A DNA stretch of 17,027 nt from Bacteroidetes/Chlorobi group bacterium ChocPot_Mid (lineage in GTDB: Bacteria > Bacteroidota > Ignavibacteria > Kapaibacteriales > UBA2268): positions 1-17,027 of the forward strand of contig RCNQ01000027.1 of assembly GCA_003731675.1 (NCBI GenBank). Reading direction: 5' to 3'. The notes beneath the pieces were generated by a model. That model did not search any database. It was not told where the DNA came from and was given only the letters and a program-made list of their open reading frames with translations. Both the position numbers and the translations under genes were made by a program. Positions 8,997 through 14,964 of the stretch are shown one piece after another; positions within the stretch are counted from its first letter, which is position 1; every line of letters begins with the position of its first letter.

Positions 8997-9086
8997 GGAG
9001 GGGTGGCAGAGTGGCTGAATGCACCGGTTTGCTAAACCGTCGTAGGGCGATAAGTTCTACCGGGGGTTCGAATCCCCCCTCCTCCG
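8997..9086 (+). tRNA. tRNA-Ser (anticodon GCU)
   Basis: The 90-base cloverleaf has acceptor arms GGAGGGG (8997-9003) and CTCCTCC (9079-9085) with one G-U pair, and discriminator G9086. The D stem is GCA/TGC. The anticodon loop TTGCTAA has GCT at its centre. There is a long class II variable arm (GTAGGG...CTAC region) typical of serine tRNAs, and a T arm GGGGG-TTCGAAT-CCCCC. CCA is not encoded (CAG follows the discriminator). The outermost anticodon-stem pair is a C-T mismatch, which is odd but tolerable. It reads Ser codons AGC and AGU. The sequence downstream repeats its 3' half twice (9416-9491 and 9793-9869). Confidence 0.95.
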
Positions 9087-9173
9087 CAGCTTTAGAAGAT
9101 AGAAAAGAGAAAAAAAAGATAGAAGATAGAAAAGAGAAAAAAGAAGATTATTCCAATTCCACCGAAATACCTC

Positions 9174-9422
9174 ATGTATTATGTTTATATTATTCAAAGT
9201 GAAACAACTGGTAAATATTATATAGGTCAAACTAATAATTTGCTTGATAGATTGACTCGTCACAATTCCAAACAGTCAAAATTTACCAAAAACAGAGGTC
9301 CATGGAAACTCGTTTATTCTGAAGAATACTCAACGAGAAACGAAGCTTTAAATCGAGAAACACAAATCAAAAAAATGAAAAGTCGAAAATATATTGAAAA
9401 CCTTATTAGTTTATCTGGCTGA
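9174..9422 (+). CDS. GIY-YIG nuclease family protein, copy 1
   Basis: The 82-residue single-domain protein is of the small UPF0213/YhbQ-like GIY-YIG type. The motif pair is YVYII (3-7) and YYIG (15-18). Arg26 and His30 lie in the first helix (RLTRHN), WKLVYSEEY follows, and the catalytic-type Glu lies in EALNRETQIKKMKS (57-70). No other domain is attached. Such proteins cut DNA in the wider superfamily, but the substrate here is unknown. The ATG lacks a ribosome binding site; the upstream sequence is a GA-rich linker from the tRNA 3' end. Its stop codon TGA, with the preceding GGC, lies inside the tRNA-derived segment that begins at 9416, so the ORF and tRNA fragment overlap. Confidence 0.88.
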   Translation: MYYVYIIQSETTGKYYIGQTNNLLDRLTRHNSKQSKFTKNRGPWKLVYSEEYSTRNEALNRETQIKKMKSRKYIENLISLSG

Positions 9423-9491
9423 ATGCATCCCGATTGCTATCGGGACGTAGGGCGATAAGTTCTACCGGGGGTTCGAATCCCCCCTCCTCCG
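9416..9491 (+). pseudogene. tRNA-Ser 3' fragment 1 with altered anticodon arm
   Basis: The fragment starts in the D loop (TGGCTGAATGCA, identical to 9012-9023) and ends at the discriminator. The 47 bases from 9446 to 9492 are identical to 9041-9087 of the intact tRNA, covering the variable arm, T arm and 3' acceptor. Between these blocks the 17-base anticodon arm is replaced by an 18-base perfect palindrome (9428-9445). The 5' acceptor strand and 5' D strand are absent, so it cannot fold as a tRNA. It matches the border fragment expected when an element joins the 3' half of a tRNA gene. Confidence 0.9.
9428..9445. repeat. Perfect palindromic hairpin, copy 1
   Basis: TCCCGAT-TGCT-ATCGGGA is a perfect 7-bp stem with a 4-base loop. 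It occupies the anticodon-arm position of the tRNA fragment and retains the TTGCTA core. It is one base longer than the genuine arm and cannot form a 7-base anticodon loop. I recall similar CCCGATnGC-type palindromes between genes in Bacteroidota genomes, but cannot verify that here. No T run follows, so it is not a terminator. Confidence 0.85.
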
Positions 9492-9551
9492 CGGCTTTAG
9501 AAGATAGAAAAGAGAAAAAAGAAGATTATTCCAATTCCACCGAAATACCTC

Positions 9552-9800
9552 ATGTATTATGTTTATATTATTCAAAGTGAAACAACTGGTAAATATTATG
9601 TAGGTCAAACTAATAATTTGCTTGAAAGATTGACCCGACACAATTCCAAACAGTCAAAATTTACCAAAAACAGAGGTACATGGAAACTCGTTTATTCTGA
9701 AGAATACTCAACGAGAAACGAAGCTTTAAATCGAGAAACACAAATCAAAAAAATGAAAAGTCGAAAATATATTGAAAACCTTATTAGTTTATGTGGCTGA
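9552..9800 (+). CDS. GIY-YIG nuclease family protein, copy 2
   Basis: This is a tandem duplicate of the ORF at 9174 with the same 82 residues except I17V, D25E, P43T and S81C. Two further base changes are silent. All recognisable GIY-YIG positions (YVYII, YYVG, Arg26, His30, Glu62) are kept, so it is likely as active as copy 1. It has the same leader without a ribosome binding site and the same arrangement at its end: the TGA stop lies in the tRNA-derived segment. Here the codon change TCT to TGT extends identity with the tRNA to GTGGCTGAATGCA. It lies on the same strand as the tRNA and would be read from its promoter if transcription continues. Confidence 0.88.
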   Translation: MYYVYIIQSETTGKYYVGQTNNLLERLTRHNSKQSKFTKNRGTWKLVYSEEYSTRNEALNRETQIKKMKSRKYIENLISLCG

Positions 9801-9869
9801 ATGCATCCCGATTGCTATCGGGACGTAGGGCGATAAGTTCTACCGGGGGTTCGAATCCCCCCTCCTCCG
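9793..9869 (+). pseudogene. tRNA-Ser 3' fragment 2 with altered anticodon arm
   Basis: This is the 378-bp repeat of the fragment at 9416-9491, identical to it apart from the C-to-G change near its left edge that lengthens the match to the intact tRNA by one base. It contains the same palindrome (9806-9823) and ends in CTCCTCC plus G. It has no 5' half and is not a functional tRNA. As the last copy, it may be the displaced 3' end of the original tRNA gene or the distal border of the duplicated unit. Confidence 0.9.
9806..9823. repeat. Perfect palindromic hairpin, copy 2
   Basis: It is identical to the palindrome at 9428-9445, exactly one 378-bp repeat unit downstream, and occupies the same anticodon-arm position within the second tRNA fragment. 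Confidence 0.85.
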
Positions 9870-9920
9870 CGGCTTTAGAAAAGAGAAATTAGAAAAAAGA
9901 AGACAGAAAAGAGAAGAATG

Positions 9921-9949
9921 GCAAATAAGTGATTATTTGCTATTTTTTT
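9921..9949 (+). terminator. Intrinsic terminator closing the tRNA/GIY-YIG array
   Basis: GCAAATAA-GTGA-TTATTTGC is a perfect 8-bp hairpin at 9921-9940, followed by TATTTTTTT. It is the first good terminator downstream of the tRNA promoter on this strand. No terminator separates the tRNA from the two ORFs, so one transcript may cover 8974-9949. It was probably the terminator of the tRNA gene before the units were added. Confidence 0.8.
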
Positions 9950-9992
9950 ATTTAATATTTTCTACAAGAAATGAGTTGTATCTAAAATAATA

Positions 9993-11789
9993 TTACAATG
10001 ACAAATAATACTCTTTCATTTTTTGAGCCATAAGTTTTCTCCTTTTTATTAAAAAGTCATCGTAGTTATCAATATTCATTTCAAAAATATCATCTGGTAT
10101 GCAATTTTGTTGTAAATTGGAAATTAAAATGCCCATGTCAGTAATTCCACCATATACTAAACCGTTACCATTGCATTGTTCCTTTATTTCTTTTAAATAG
10201 ACGTTAGGAGATTTCTTGCCGATTTTAATATTTATTTCTGACTGTGTAAAGGCATAGTTTGCAATTTGATTATACTGACCACGGTTTAAACCGTTCTTTT
10301 TTAATAATTCTTTTGGGAAAATATGATGTATATCTCCTTTCTGAGTAATTAAATCATTAACTGTAATATCTTTAGATAAAAAACCTTTATCATTGAATTT
10401 AACCTGCGAAGCTAAGAAAACATTAAAAGTGGGACTACTTGAAACAGATGTATCTAAATTTTGAATTAGTCCAAATTCCCAAAAAGCATCTGATAGTTCC
10501 GCATTTTCAATACTCTGTAGATATTCGTTAAAATGTTTTGATGATATATTTTTGATATCATAATCAAAACTTGATTCAGGTGATCCAGAATAACGACCAG
10601 TTAAAATACAAAGTACAAACCATTTTCTAACATAACTTTCAATATCAGCCTGATTGTAGTTCTGAGATCGTAATTTCAGATAAAGTATGTACGCAAAATT
10701 AAGAGCATTTTGAGAACGAATTAATTTAGAAGAAATGAAACCAGCGGATTTAATTATCATAACAAATCGTTTAAAATTTGTTTCATTAATAAAGTTTAAA
10801 ATTCCTTTTTCAAGCGTTTCATAAGATTGTTGCTCAATTTCTTCTTCATAAGTTCTTGCTTCAAAATTTCTTCCAGATAATAAACTAACTAAGTCCGATA
10901 GTTTACCTCGATTAAACTCAGAAGTAAAAGCAACTCTAAGTAAATCTGTATATTTTGGGTCGTAAATATCTTCATTTTCATTTCGTAACCATGCCATCTT
11001 CTTAAAATAATCTGTACTTGTAAAGTCCTTATCTACATCTACAATATAGTTGTAAAATTCAGGAGCTACAGCAAGATGGCAAAAATAGTCAATACATTTT
11101 CTTAGTGTTGATCCACCGTAAGTATCATTTGCTGCAATTTTCGACATAGCAAAATCTGCTTGGCTTAAAACTACACCTTGTGAATTGATTCGTATAAATA
11201 TTTCAGTAACTACTTCAATATCTAAGTCCGAATCTAATTCAATAAGACCTATTTGTTTAGATACAATTTTGATAAGGTTATTAATTTTATTGAAAATCAG
11301 CATCCTATCAGAAATTTCGTTTTTTAAACAATAATCTTCAACTACAGTTAGTACATTTGTATCTGGAAGAAATAAATAGGATACATCTGCAATCCAAGAA
11401 TGGTCTTTTTCGATGGCGGTATTGAATACTTCAAATTGTTCTTTAATAGGATTAAATGAAATTTTAATTCTGACTCTTTGATACTCTTTATTAATTACAT
11501 AATTACCTAAAATTGCAGCTGATAATGCAGTAACTCTTTGTTGCCCGTCTATTAGAATTTTCTTTCCATCAGCAATTGTACCATCTTTTAATTTTACATC
11601 CGGATTTTTCCATGCTATTAGATAGCCAATGGGGTATCCTTGATAAAGAGAATCCATTAAATCTCTTACTTTGGTAGCTTCCCAAACAAAAGGTCTCTGA
11701 ATCTCAGGTATAGCAATTTCACCCGCTTTAACATAAGACAAAATTGTCTCAATAAGGTGCTGATTAACCGAATACTTCTGTGTTTTCAT
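9993..11789 (-). CDS. DUF262 domain protein with C-terminal HNH-like/DUF1524 motif (GmrSD-like putative anti-phage nuclease)
   Basis: This 598-residue protein starts at the ATG at 11789 and lacks a ribosome binding site. The N-terminal DUF262 (GmrS/ParB-like) part has IQRPFVW (30-36), the nucleotide-pocket motif DGQQR (81-85), and FIRINSQGVVLSQADF (198-213). The C-terminal part has DIHHIFPK (486-493) and NYAFTQSEINIKIGKKSP (511-528), an H-H...N...N arrangement of HNH/DUF1524 nucleases. In GmrSD this pair hydrolyses NTPs and cuts glucosylated phage DNA; SspE uses the same domains against unmodified phage in phosphorothioating hosts. Here both domains are in one chain and no modification genes are adjacent, so a stand-alone or type IV-like role is inferred. 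It is convergent with the tRNA array. One sampled stretch (10021-10080) is about 25% GC, lower than sampled nuoL and SDR stretches, consistent with acquired DNA. Confidence 0.85.
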   Translation of the reverse strand: MKTQKYSVNQHLIETILSYVKAGEIAIPEIQRPFVWEATKVRDLMDSLYQGYPIGYLIAWKNPDVKLKDGTIADGKKILIDGQQRVTALSAAILGNYVINKEYQRVRIKISFNPIKEQFEVFNTAIEKDHSWIADVSYLFLPDTNVLTVVEDYCLKNEISDRMLIFNKINNLIKIVSKQIGLIELDSDLDIEVVTEIFIRINSQGVVLSQADFAMSKIAANDTYGGSTLRKCIDYFCHLAVAPEFYNYIVDVDKDFTSTDYFKKMAWLRNENEDIYDPKYTDLLRVAFTSEFNRGKLSDLVSLLSGRNFEARTYEEEIEQQSYETLEKGILNFINETNFKRFVMIIKSAGFISSKLIRSQNALNFAYILYLKLRSQNYNQADIESYVRKWFVLCILTGRYSGSPESSFDYDIKNISSKHFNEYLQSIENAELSDAFWEFGLIQNLDTSVSSSPTFNVFLASQVKFNDKGFLSKDITVNDLITQKGDIHHIFPKELLKKNGLNRGQYNQIANYAFTQSEINIKIGKKSPNVYLKEIKEQCNGNGLVYGGITDMGILISNLQQNCIPDDIFEMNIDNYDDFLIKRRKLMAQKMKEYYLSL

Positions 11790-11827
11790 GATTTAGTAAA
11801 TAATTATTATCATAATATAAAAAATTA

Positions 11828-11851
11828 ATTTAACAATAATGAACGTTAAAT
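11828..11851. promoter_or_regulatory. Inverted repeat upstream of the DUF262 gene (possible operator)
   Basis: ATTTAAC (11828-11834) and GTTAAAT (11845-11851) are perfect inverted 7-mers separated by 10 bases, 39 bases upstream of the DUF262 ATG. The spacing of about one and a half turns would suit a dimeric repressor. The spacer is AT-rich and I see no matching -7 element, so this is tentative. Confidence 0.25.
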
Positions 11852-11878
11852 CCAAAGTAAATTATAAAAAAATGCCCC

Positions 11879-12643
11879 TCACCCCTTCTTATTCACCATT
11901 GTTACTGTTGCCTGGTCTGTGGGCGTAATCAATATGTCTTGTATCATTACGTGTTGTGGTCGTGTTGCACAAAAAAGTGCTGTCTCTGCTACATCTCTTG
12001 CCTCAAGCGGTTTGTATCCCTGATATACCGTTCTGCCTTTCTCGAAATCGCCGTCAAATCTGACTGCGGCAAATTCTGTTTCGACCAGTCCCGGCTCTAT
12101 GTTTGTTACTCGAACGCCTGTTCCGTTCAAATCAATTACCATACCTTTCGATATAAATGCAACTGCCGCTTTCGTTCCGCAGTAAACATTGCCCGATGGA
12201 TATACTTCCCTTCCGGCTATTGACCCAATATTGATGACATGCCCAAATCCTTGCTGAACCATCTTCGGTAATATCAGCTTTGAAACATAAAGCAATCCTT
12301 TGATGTTTGTGTCAATCATTTCCTCCCAATGCCTTAGTTCTCCATCTTGAATTTTGCTTAATCCTTTTGCCTTTCCTGCATTGTTGATTAACACGTCAAT
12401 AGTTGACCATTTCTCCGGCAGTGCGTTAATATATTTTTCCAAGTCATCGAAATTCCTTACATCGCAAGTTATGCTGTAAATCTCTGTGCCATATTGCTTG
12501 AACAATCTTTCACATACATCTGCCAACTTTTCCTGTCTTCTTGCCATTAATATCAATCTTGCACCTGCCTTGGCAAATACTTCTGCGCATGCTTCACCTA
12601 TCCCGGCTGATGCTCCCGTTATAAATACAACTTTGTTTTTCAT
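11879..12643 (-). CDS. SDR-family NAD(P)-dependent oxidoreductase (YdfG-like)
   Basis: The 254-residue classical short-chain dehydrogenase starts at the ATG at 12643. That start is supported by AGGAA six bases upstream; an in-frame ATG 14 codons earlier (12685) adds a tail with no family match. The cofactor motif is TGASAGIG (9-16), and ARR (34-36) after the second strand suggests NADP. NNAG is at 87-90, and the catalytic set is Asn113, Ser141, Tyr154 and Lys158 (YCGTK). PG follows at 184-185. The overall pattern resembles YdfG-type 3-hydroxy acid/L-allo-threonine dehydrogenases, but the substrate cannot be read from the sequence. Some stretches are GC-richer than neighbouring genes (12001-12060 is about 48% GC). 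Confidence 0.9.
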   Translation of the reverse strand: MKNKVVFITGASAGIGEACAEVFAKAGARLILMARRQEKLADVCERLFKQYGTEIYSITCDVRNFDDLEKYINALPEKWSTIDVLINNAGKAKGLSKIQDGELRHWEEMIDTNIKGLLYVSKLILPKMVQQGFGHVINIGSIAGREVYPSGNVYCGTKAAVAFISKGMVIDLNGTGVRVTNIEPGLVETEFAAVRFDGDFEKGRTVYQGYKPLEARDVAETALFCATRPQHVMIQDILITPTDQATVTMVNKKG

Positions 12644-12689
12644 TTCTGTTCCTATATTTTCTTGAAATAATTTAACATTTATCAATTAG

Positions 12690-12697
12690 CAAATTTA
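12690..12697 (-). promoter_or_regulatory. Possible -7 element for the SDR gene
   Basis: On the minus strand this reads TAAATTTG, which fits TAnnTTTG. A start of transcription near 12684 would leave a leader of about 40 bases before the ATG at 12643 and would exclude the longer start at 12685. No -33 element is evident, and the region is AT-rich. Confidence 0.35.
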
Positions 12698-12742
12698 TTA
12701 AATTTTGTGGTATGTTGGTTGGTTTTCAATAATATTTTACTT

Positions 12743-12768
12743 AAAAAAAAGGCTGTTTTTCAACAGCC
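12743..12768 (-). terminator. Intrinsic terminator after the universal stress protein gene
   Basis: On the minus strand GGCTGTT-GAAA-AACAGCC forms a perfect 7-bp stem with a GAAA tetraloop, followed by eight T residues. It is 26 bases past the stop codon at 12795 and separates the stress-protein unit from the SDR gene. Confidence 0.92.
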
Positions 12769-12794
12769 CTGATTAAAAATTATTTGTTGTGTAG

Positions 12795-13643
12795 TTATTC
12801 CGAAAGAAATAGCATAGTTTTATCTTCATCTATCAAATGTTTGGTCAAGCTACCAATAAGGAATTCAAAAATACCGCTACGAGAGTGAACTCCAAGCACA
12901 ATAATATCATAGCTATTCAGTAATTCCTCATTGAAAACCGATATTTTATCCTTTGAAGTAATCAGTTTGTTAACCTTCTTTATCTTATGTGCATTTAAAT
13001 AGCTTTTTATATTTTGGAACATATTTTCGGCATTAATGTCATCATTAGATGAAATAAAAACAGTTGCATCAATTTCTTTTGGGAAATCAAGTTTGGCAAA
13101 ATTTTGCATTGCCCTGATTGATTGCAAGCTACCATTATAAGCAATAATTACTTTGAATACTTCTGAATCGGAATTAAATTCTGAATACTTATCAGGACAG
13201 GCAATGACAGGAACAGCAATTTTGCCCAACAAACTGTCAATTGTATTTGTAAATTTATCACTTGTTTCAAAATGGTATTGATTTTTAATCCCTGTAACAA
13301 TCAAATCATAATAAGGAGATAATTCAGCAATTCTTTTGCTGGGGCTTCCCTGTGCATTGCTTTCTTTGTGTCTTACTCCTGCTGAGTCACATTTGGATTT
13401 GAAAGTAGAAAGCAAATTTTGAATATGTACTTTTGCAGTATCAATTTTAGTGTTCTCGAGTTCTTTAGCATAAAATCCTGCACCGGGAGGTATTGGTCCT
13501 ACGGCTGATTTAATGCCCTCAATATCGAGGATAACCAAACCTGTTATTTCTGCATCATAAATCTTAGCCAGTGATATAGCAAAATCAGTTGCACACTCCG
13601 TATAGGGTGATGGGTCTAATGGCAGTAGTATTTTTTTTAACAT
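12795..13643 (-). CDS. Universal stress protein, tandem UspA domains
   Basis: The 282-residue cytoplasmic protein has two Usp-like halves. The first (about 1-150) begins MLKKILLPLDPSPYT and ends IAVPVIACP. The second (about 163-280) begins FKVIIAYNGSLQS. It contains G251-x2-S254-x9-G264-S265, a variant of the G-x2-G-x9-G-S/T ATP-binding motif in which the second Gly is Ser. The first half shows no equivalent glycine-rich loop, so only the C-terminal half looks able to bind nucleotide. A strong AGGAG ribosome binding site lies 7 bases before the ATG. The gene starts 61 bases after the acyl-CoA dehydrogenase stop and is probably co-transcribed with it. Its signal and partners are unknown. Confidence 0.88.
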   Translation of the reverse strand: MLKKILLPLDPSPYTECATDFAISLAKIYDAEITGLVILDIEGIKSAVGPIPPGAGFYAKELENTKIDTAKVHIQNLLSTFKSKCDSAGVRHKESNAQGSPSKRIAELSPYYDLIVTGIKNQYHFETSDKFTNTIDSLLGKIAVPVIACPDKYSEFNSDSEVFKVIIAYNGSLQSIRAMQNFAKLDFPKEIDATVFISSNDDINAENMFQNIKSYLNAHKIKKVNKLITSKDKISVFNEELLNSYDIIVLGVHSRSGIFEFLIGSLTKHLIDEDKTMLFLSE

Positions 13644-13704
13644 TTTTTCTCCTGATAACTTGTTATTGCAAATGAGAATTCAATTTTTTGATTCCGACAT
13701 TTTT

Positions 13705-14847
13705 TTACATCTGTCCGTTTCTTTTCAGTACATCTCTTGCAATAATCCCTTTTTGAATTTCATTTGTTCCTTCAAAGATTTTATTGATTCTTGCATCACG
13801 GTAATATCTTTCGATAGGTAATTCTTTTGAGAATCCCATTCCACCGTGAACTTGCATAGCTAAATCTGCAACCTTGCAAGATGCTTCAGAAGCTATATGC
13901 TTTACCATCGCCGCTTGTCTTCCAATCATTGTTTTATCGTCATAGTCAACTGCAGTTCTGTAAAGAATGGACTCAACAACATAGATTTCCATAGCCATTT
14001 CAGCAAGCATATTTTGCACTGATTGGAAATTTGCAATTGGTTGGTCGAATTGTTTTCTTTCCTTAGCGTATTGAGTAGTCATTTTGAGAAGACTTTTCAT
14101 ACCACCCAAGCAAGCGGCGCCTAATCCGAGGCGACCTGCATCAAGGGTTTTCATAGCTATCAGGAAGCCATGACCTTCCCTGCCAATCATGTTTTCTTTT
14201 GGTACTCTTACGTTATCAAAAGTAAGTGTTGATGTCTGGCTACCTTTTATTCCCATCTTTTTTTCTGGAGCACCTGGAGTAAATCCCGGAGTTCCTTTTT
14301 CGACAACGAATGCAGAAATTCCTTTTTTTGTACGTGCATAAACGGCAAATACATCTGCAATAGGACCATTTGTAATCCAAAGCTTTTCGCCATTGATTAC
14401 CCACTCATTACCATCGAGTTCAGCTTTTGTTTTTAAGTTGAATGCATCTGAACCAGCACCTTGCTCAGTCAAAGCAAAAGCGGCAATCTTTTGTCCTGAA
14501 GTCAATAGTGGAAGATATCTTTGTTTCAATTCTTCATCACCGCCAATATAAATTGAGTTAGTACCAATAGATACATGAGCACCAACAAAAGTTGCAGTGG
14601 AAAGGCAGGCTGAACCAATGCCTTCCTGAACAAGACAATATCCGACTTCACCAAAACCGCTTCCGCCATATTCTTCAGGGAAAGCTGCACCCAATAATCC
14701 TAATTCTCCGATTTTTTTAATTATTTCATCAGGTATTTTTTCATCGTGGTCTATTTTAGCGGCTACAGGTTTTAATTCATTTTCAGCAAAATCGAAAACC
14801 ATATCCCGCAACATTAATTGTTCTTCGGTAAATCCAAATTTAAACAT
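13705..14847 (-). CDS. Acyl-CoA dehydrogenase (second paralogue)
   Basis: This 380-residue FAD enzyme has full family length. Signature 1 is ALTEQGAGSD at 125-134, and MQVHGGMGFSKELPIERYYRDA runs from 331. The catalytic Glu359 is in FEGTNEIQ (358-365), the short/medium-chain position. It differs clearly from the paralogue at 2254-3399 (for example EQGAGSD versus EPEAGSD, FEGTNEIQ versus YEGTSEIQ), so this is an old paralogue and not a recent duplication. AAGGA lies 6 bases before the ATG. It is followed closely by the stress-protein gene and preceded by a 117-bp AT-rich spacer holding TAnnTTTG-like matches that may be chance. The substrate is not assignable by eye. Confidence 0.93.
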   Translation of the reverse strand: MFKFGFTEEQLMLRDMVFDFAENELKPVAAKIDHDEKIPDEIIKKIGELGLLGAAFPEEYGGSGFGEVGYCLVQEGIGSACLSTATFVGAHVSIGTNSIYIGGDEELKQRYLPLLTSGQKIAAFALTEQGAGSDAFNLKTKAELDGNEWVINGEKLWITNGPIADVFAVYARTKKGISAFVVEKGTPGFTPGAPEKKMGIKGSQTSTLTFDNVRVPKENMIGREGHGFLIAMKTLDAGRLGLGAACLGGMKSLLKMTTQYAKERKQFDQPIANFQSVQNMLAEMAMEIYVVESILYRTAVDYDDKTMIGRQAAMVKHIASEASCKVADLAMQVHGGMGFSKELPIERYYRDARINKIFEGTNEIQKGIIARDVLKRNGQM

Positions 14848-14964
14848 AAATATCCTTTATAAAATATAAACATAAAACATCTATAAACTACAAAAATATC
14901 AAAATTTTGCAAAATTATTGATTAATTTATTCTAAATATGTTATAAAGTTCTGATTTTAAAGGA

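Larger units (their letters stand above)
9120..9875 (+). repeat. Two tandem 378-bp units (GIY-YIG ORF plus tRNA-Ser 3' fragment)
   Basis: Copy A (9120-9497) and copy B (9498-9875) align without gaps. The purine-rich linker, the 5' leader of the ORF and the tRNA-derived segment are identical, apart from one C/G change at the ORF/tRNA junction. All six substitutions I find lie within the ORF. The linker after the full tRNA carries about 27 extra bases of the same AGATAGAAAAGAGAAAA type compared with that after fragment 1. A third, degenerate linker follows copy B (9876-9918) with no third ORF. Confidence 0.92.

Noticed and set aside
8978..9202. A 74-codon plus-strand reading frame across the tRNA and linker
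   Set aside because: It is a translation of the tRNA-Ser and purine-rich linker, ending out of frame inside the GIY-YIG gene; no protein family match.
9057..9263. A 68-codon minus-strand reading frame through the tRNA 3' half and GIY-YIG start
   Set aside because: It is antisense to the tRNA and nuclease ORF, with a low-complexity Leu/Phe/Ser translation of the GA-rich linker.
9120..9875. CRISPR-like repeat array
   Set aside because: There are only two long direct repeats that encode protein and tRNA sequence; no short repeats with spacers and no cas genes.
12644..12685. Longer N-terminus for the SDR protein
   Set aside because: The cofactor-binding strand begins right after the ATG at 12643, which has its own AGGAA site; the extra 14 residues match nothing and would overlap the likely transcription start.
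14891..14917. Two TAnnTTTG matches upstream of the second acyl-CoA dehydrogenase
   Set aside because: The run of CAAAA motifs in an AT-rich spacer gives several matches, none with a -33 element at a proper distance.
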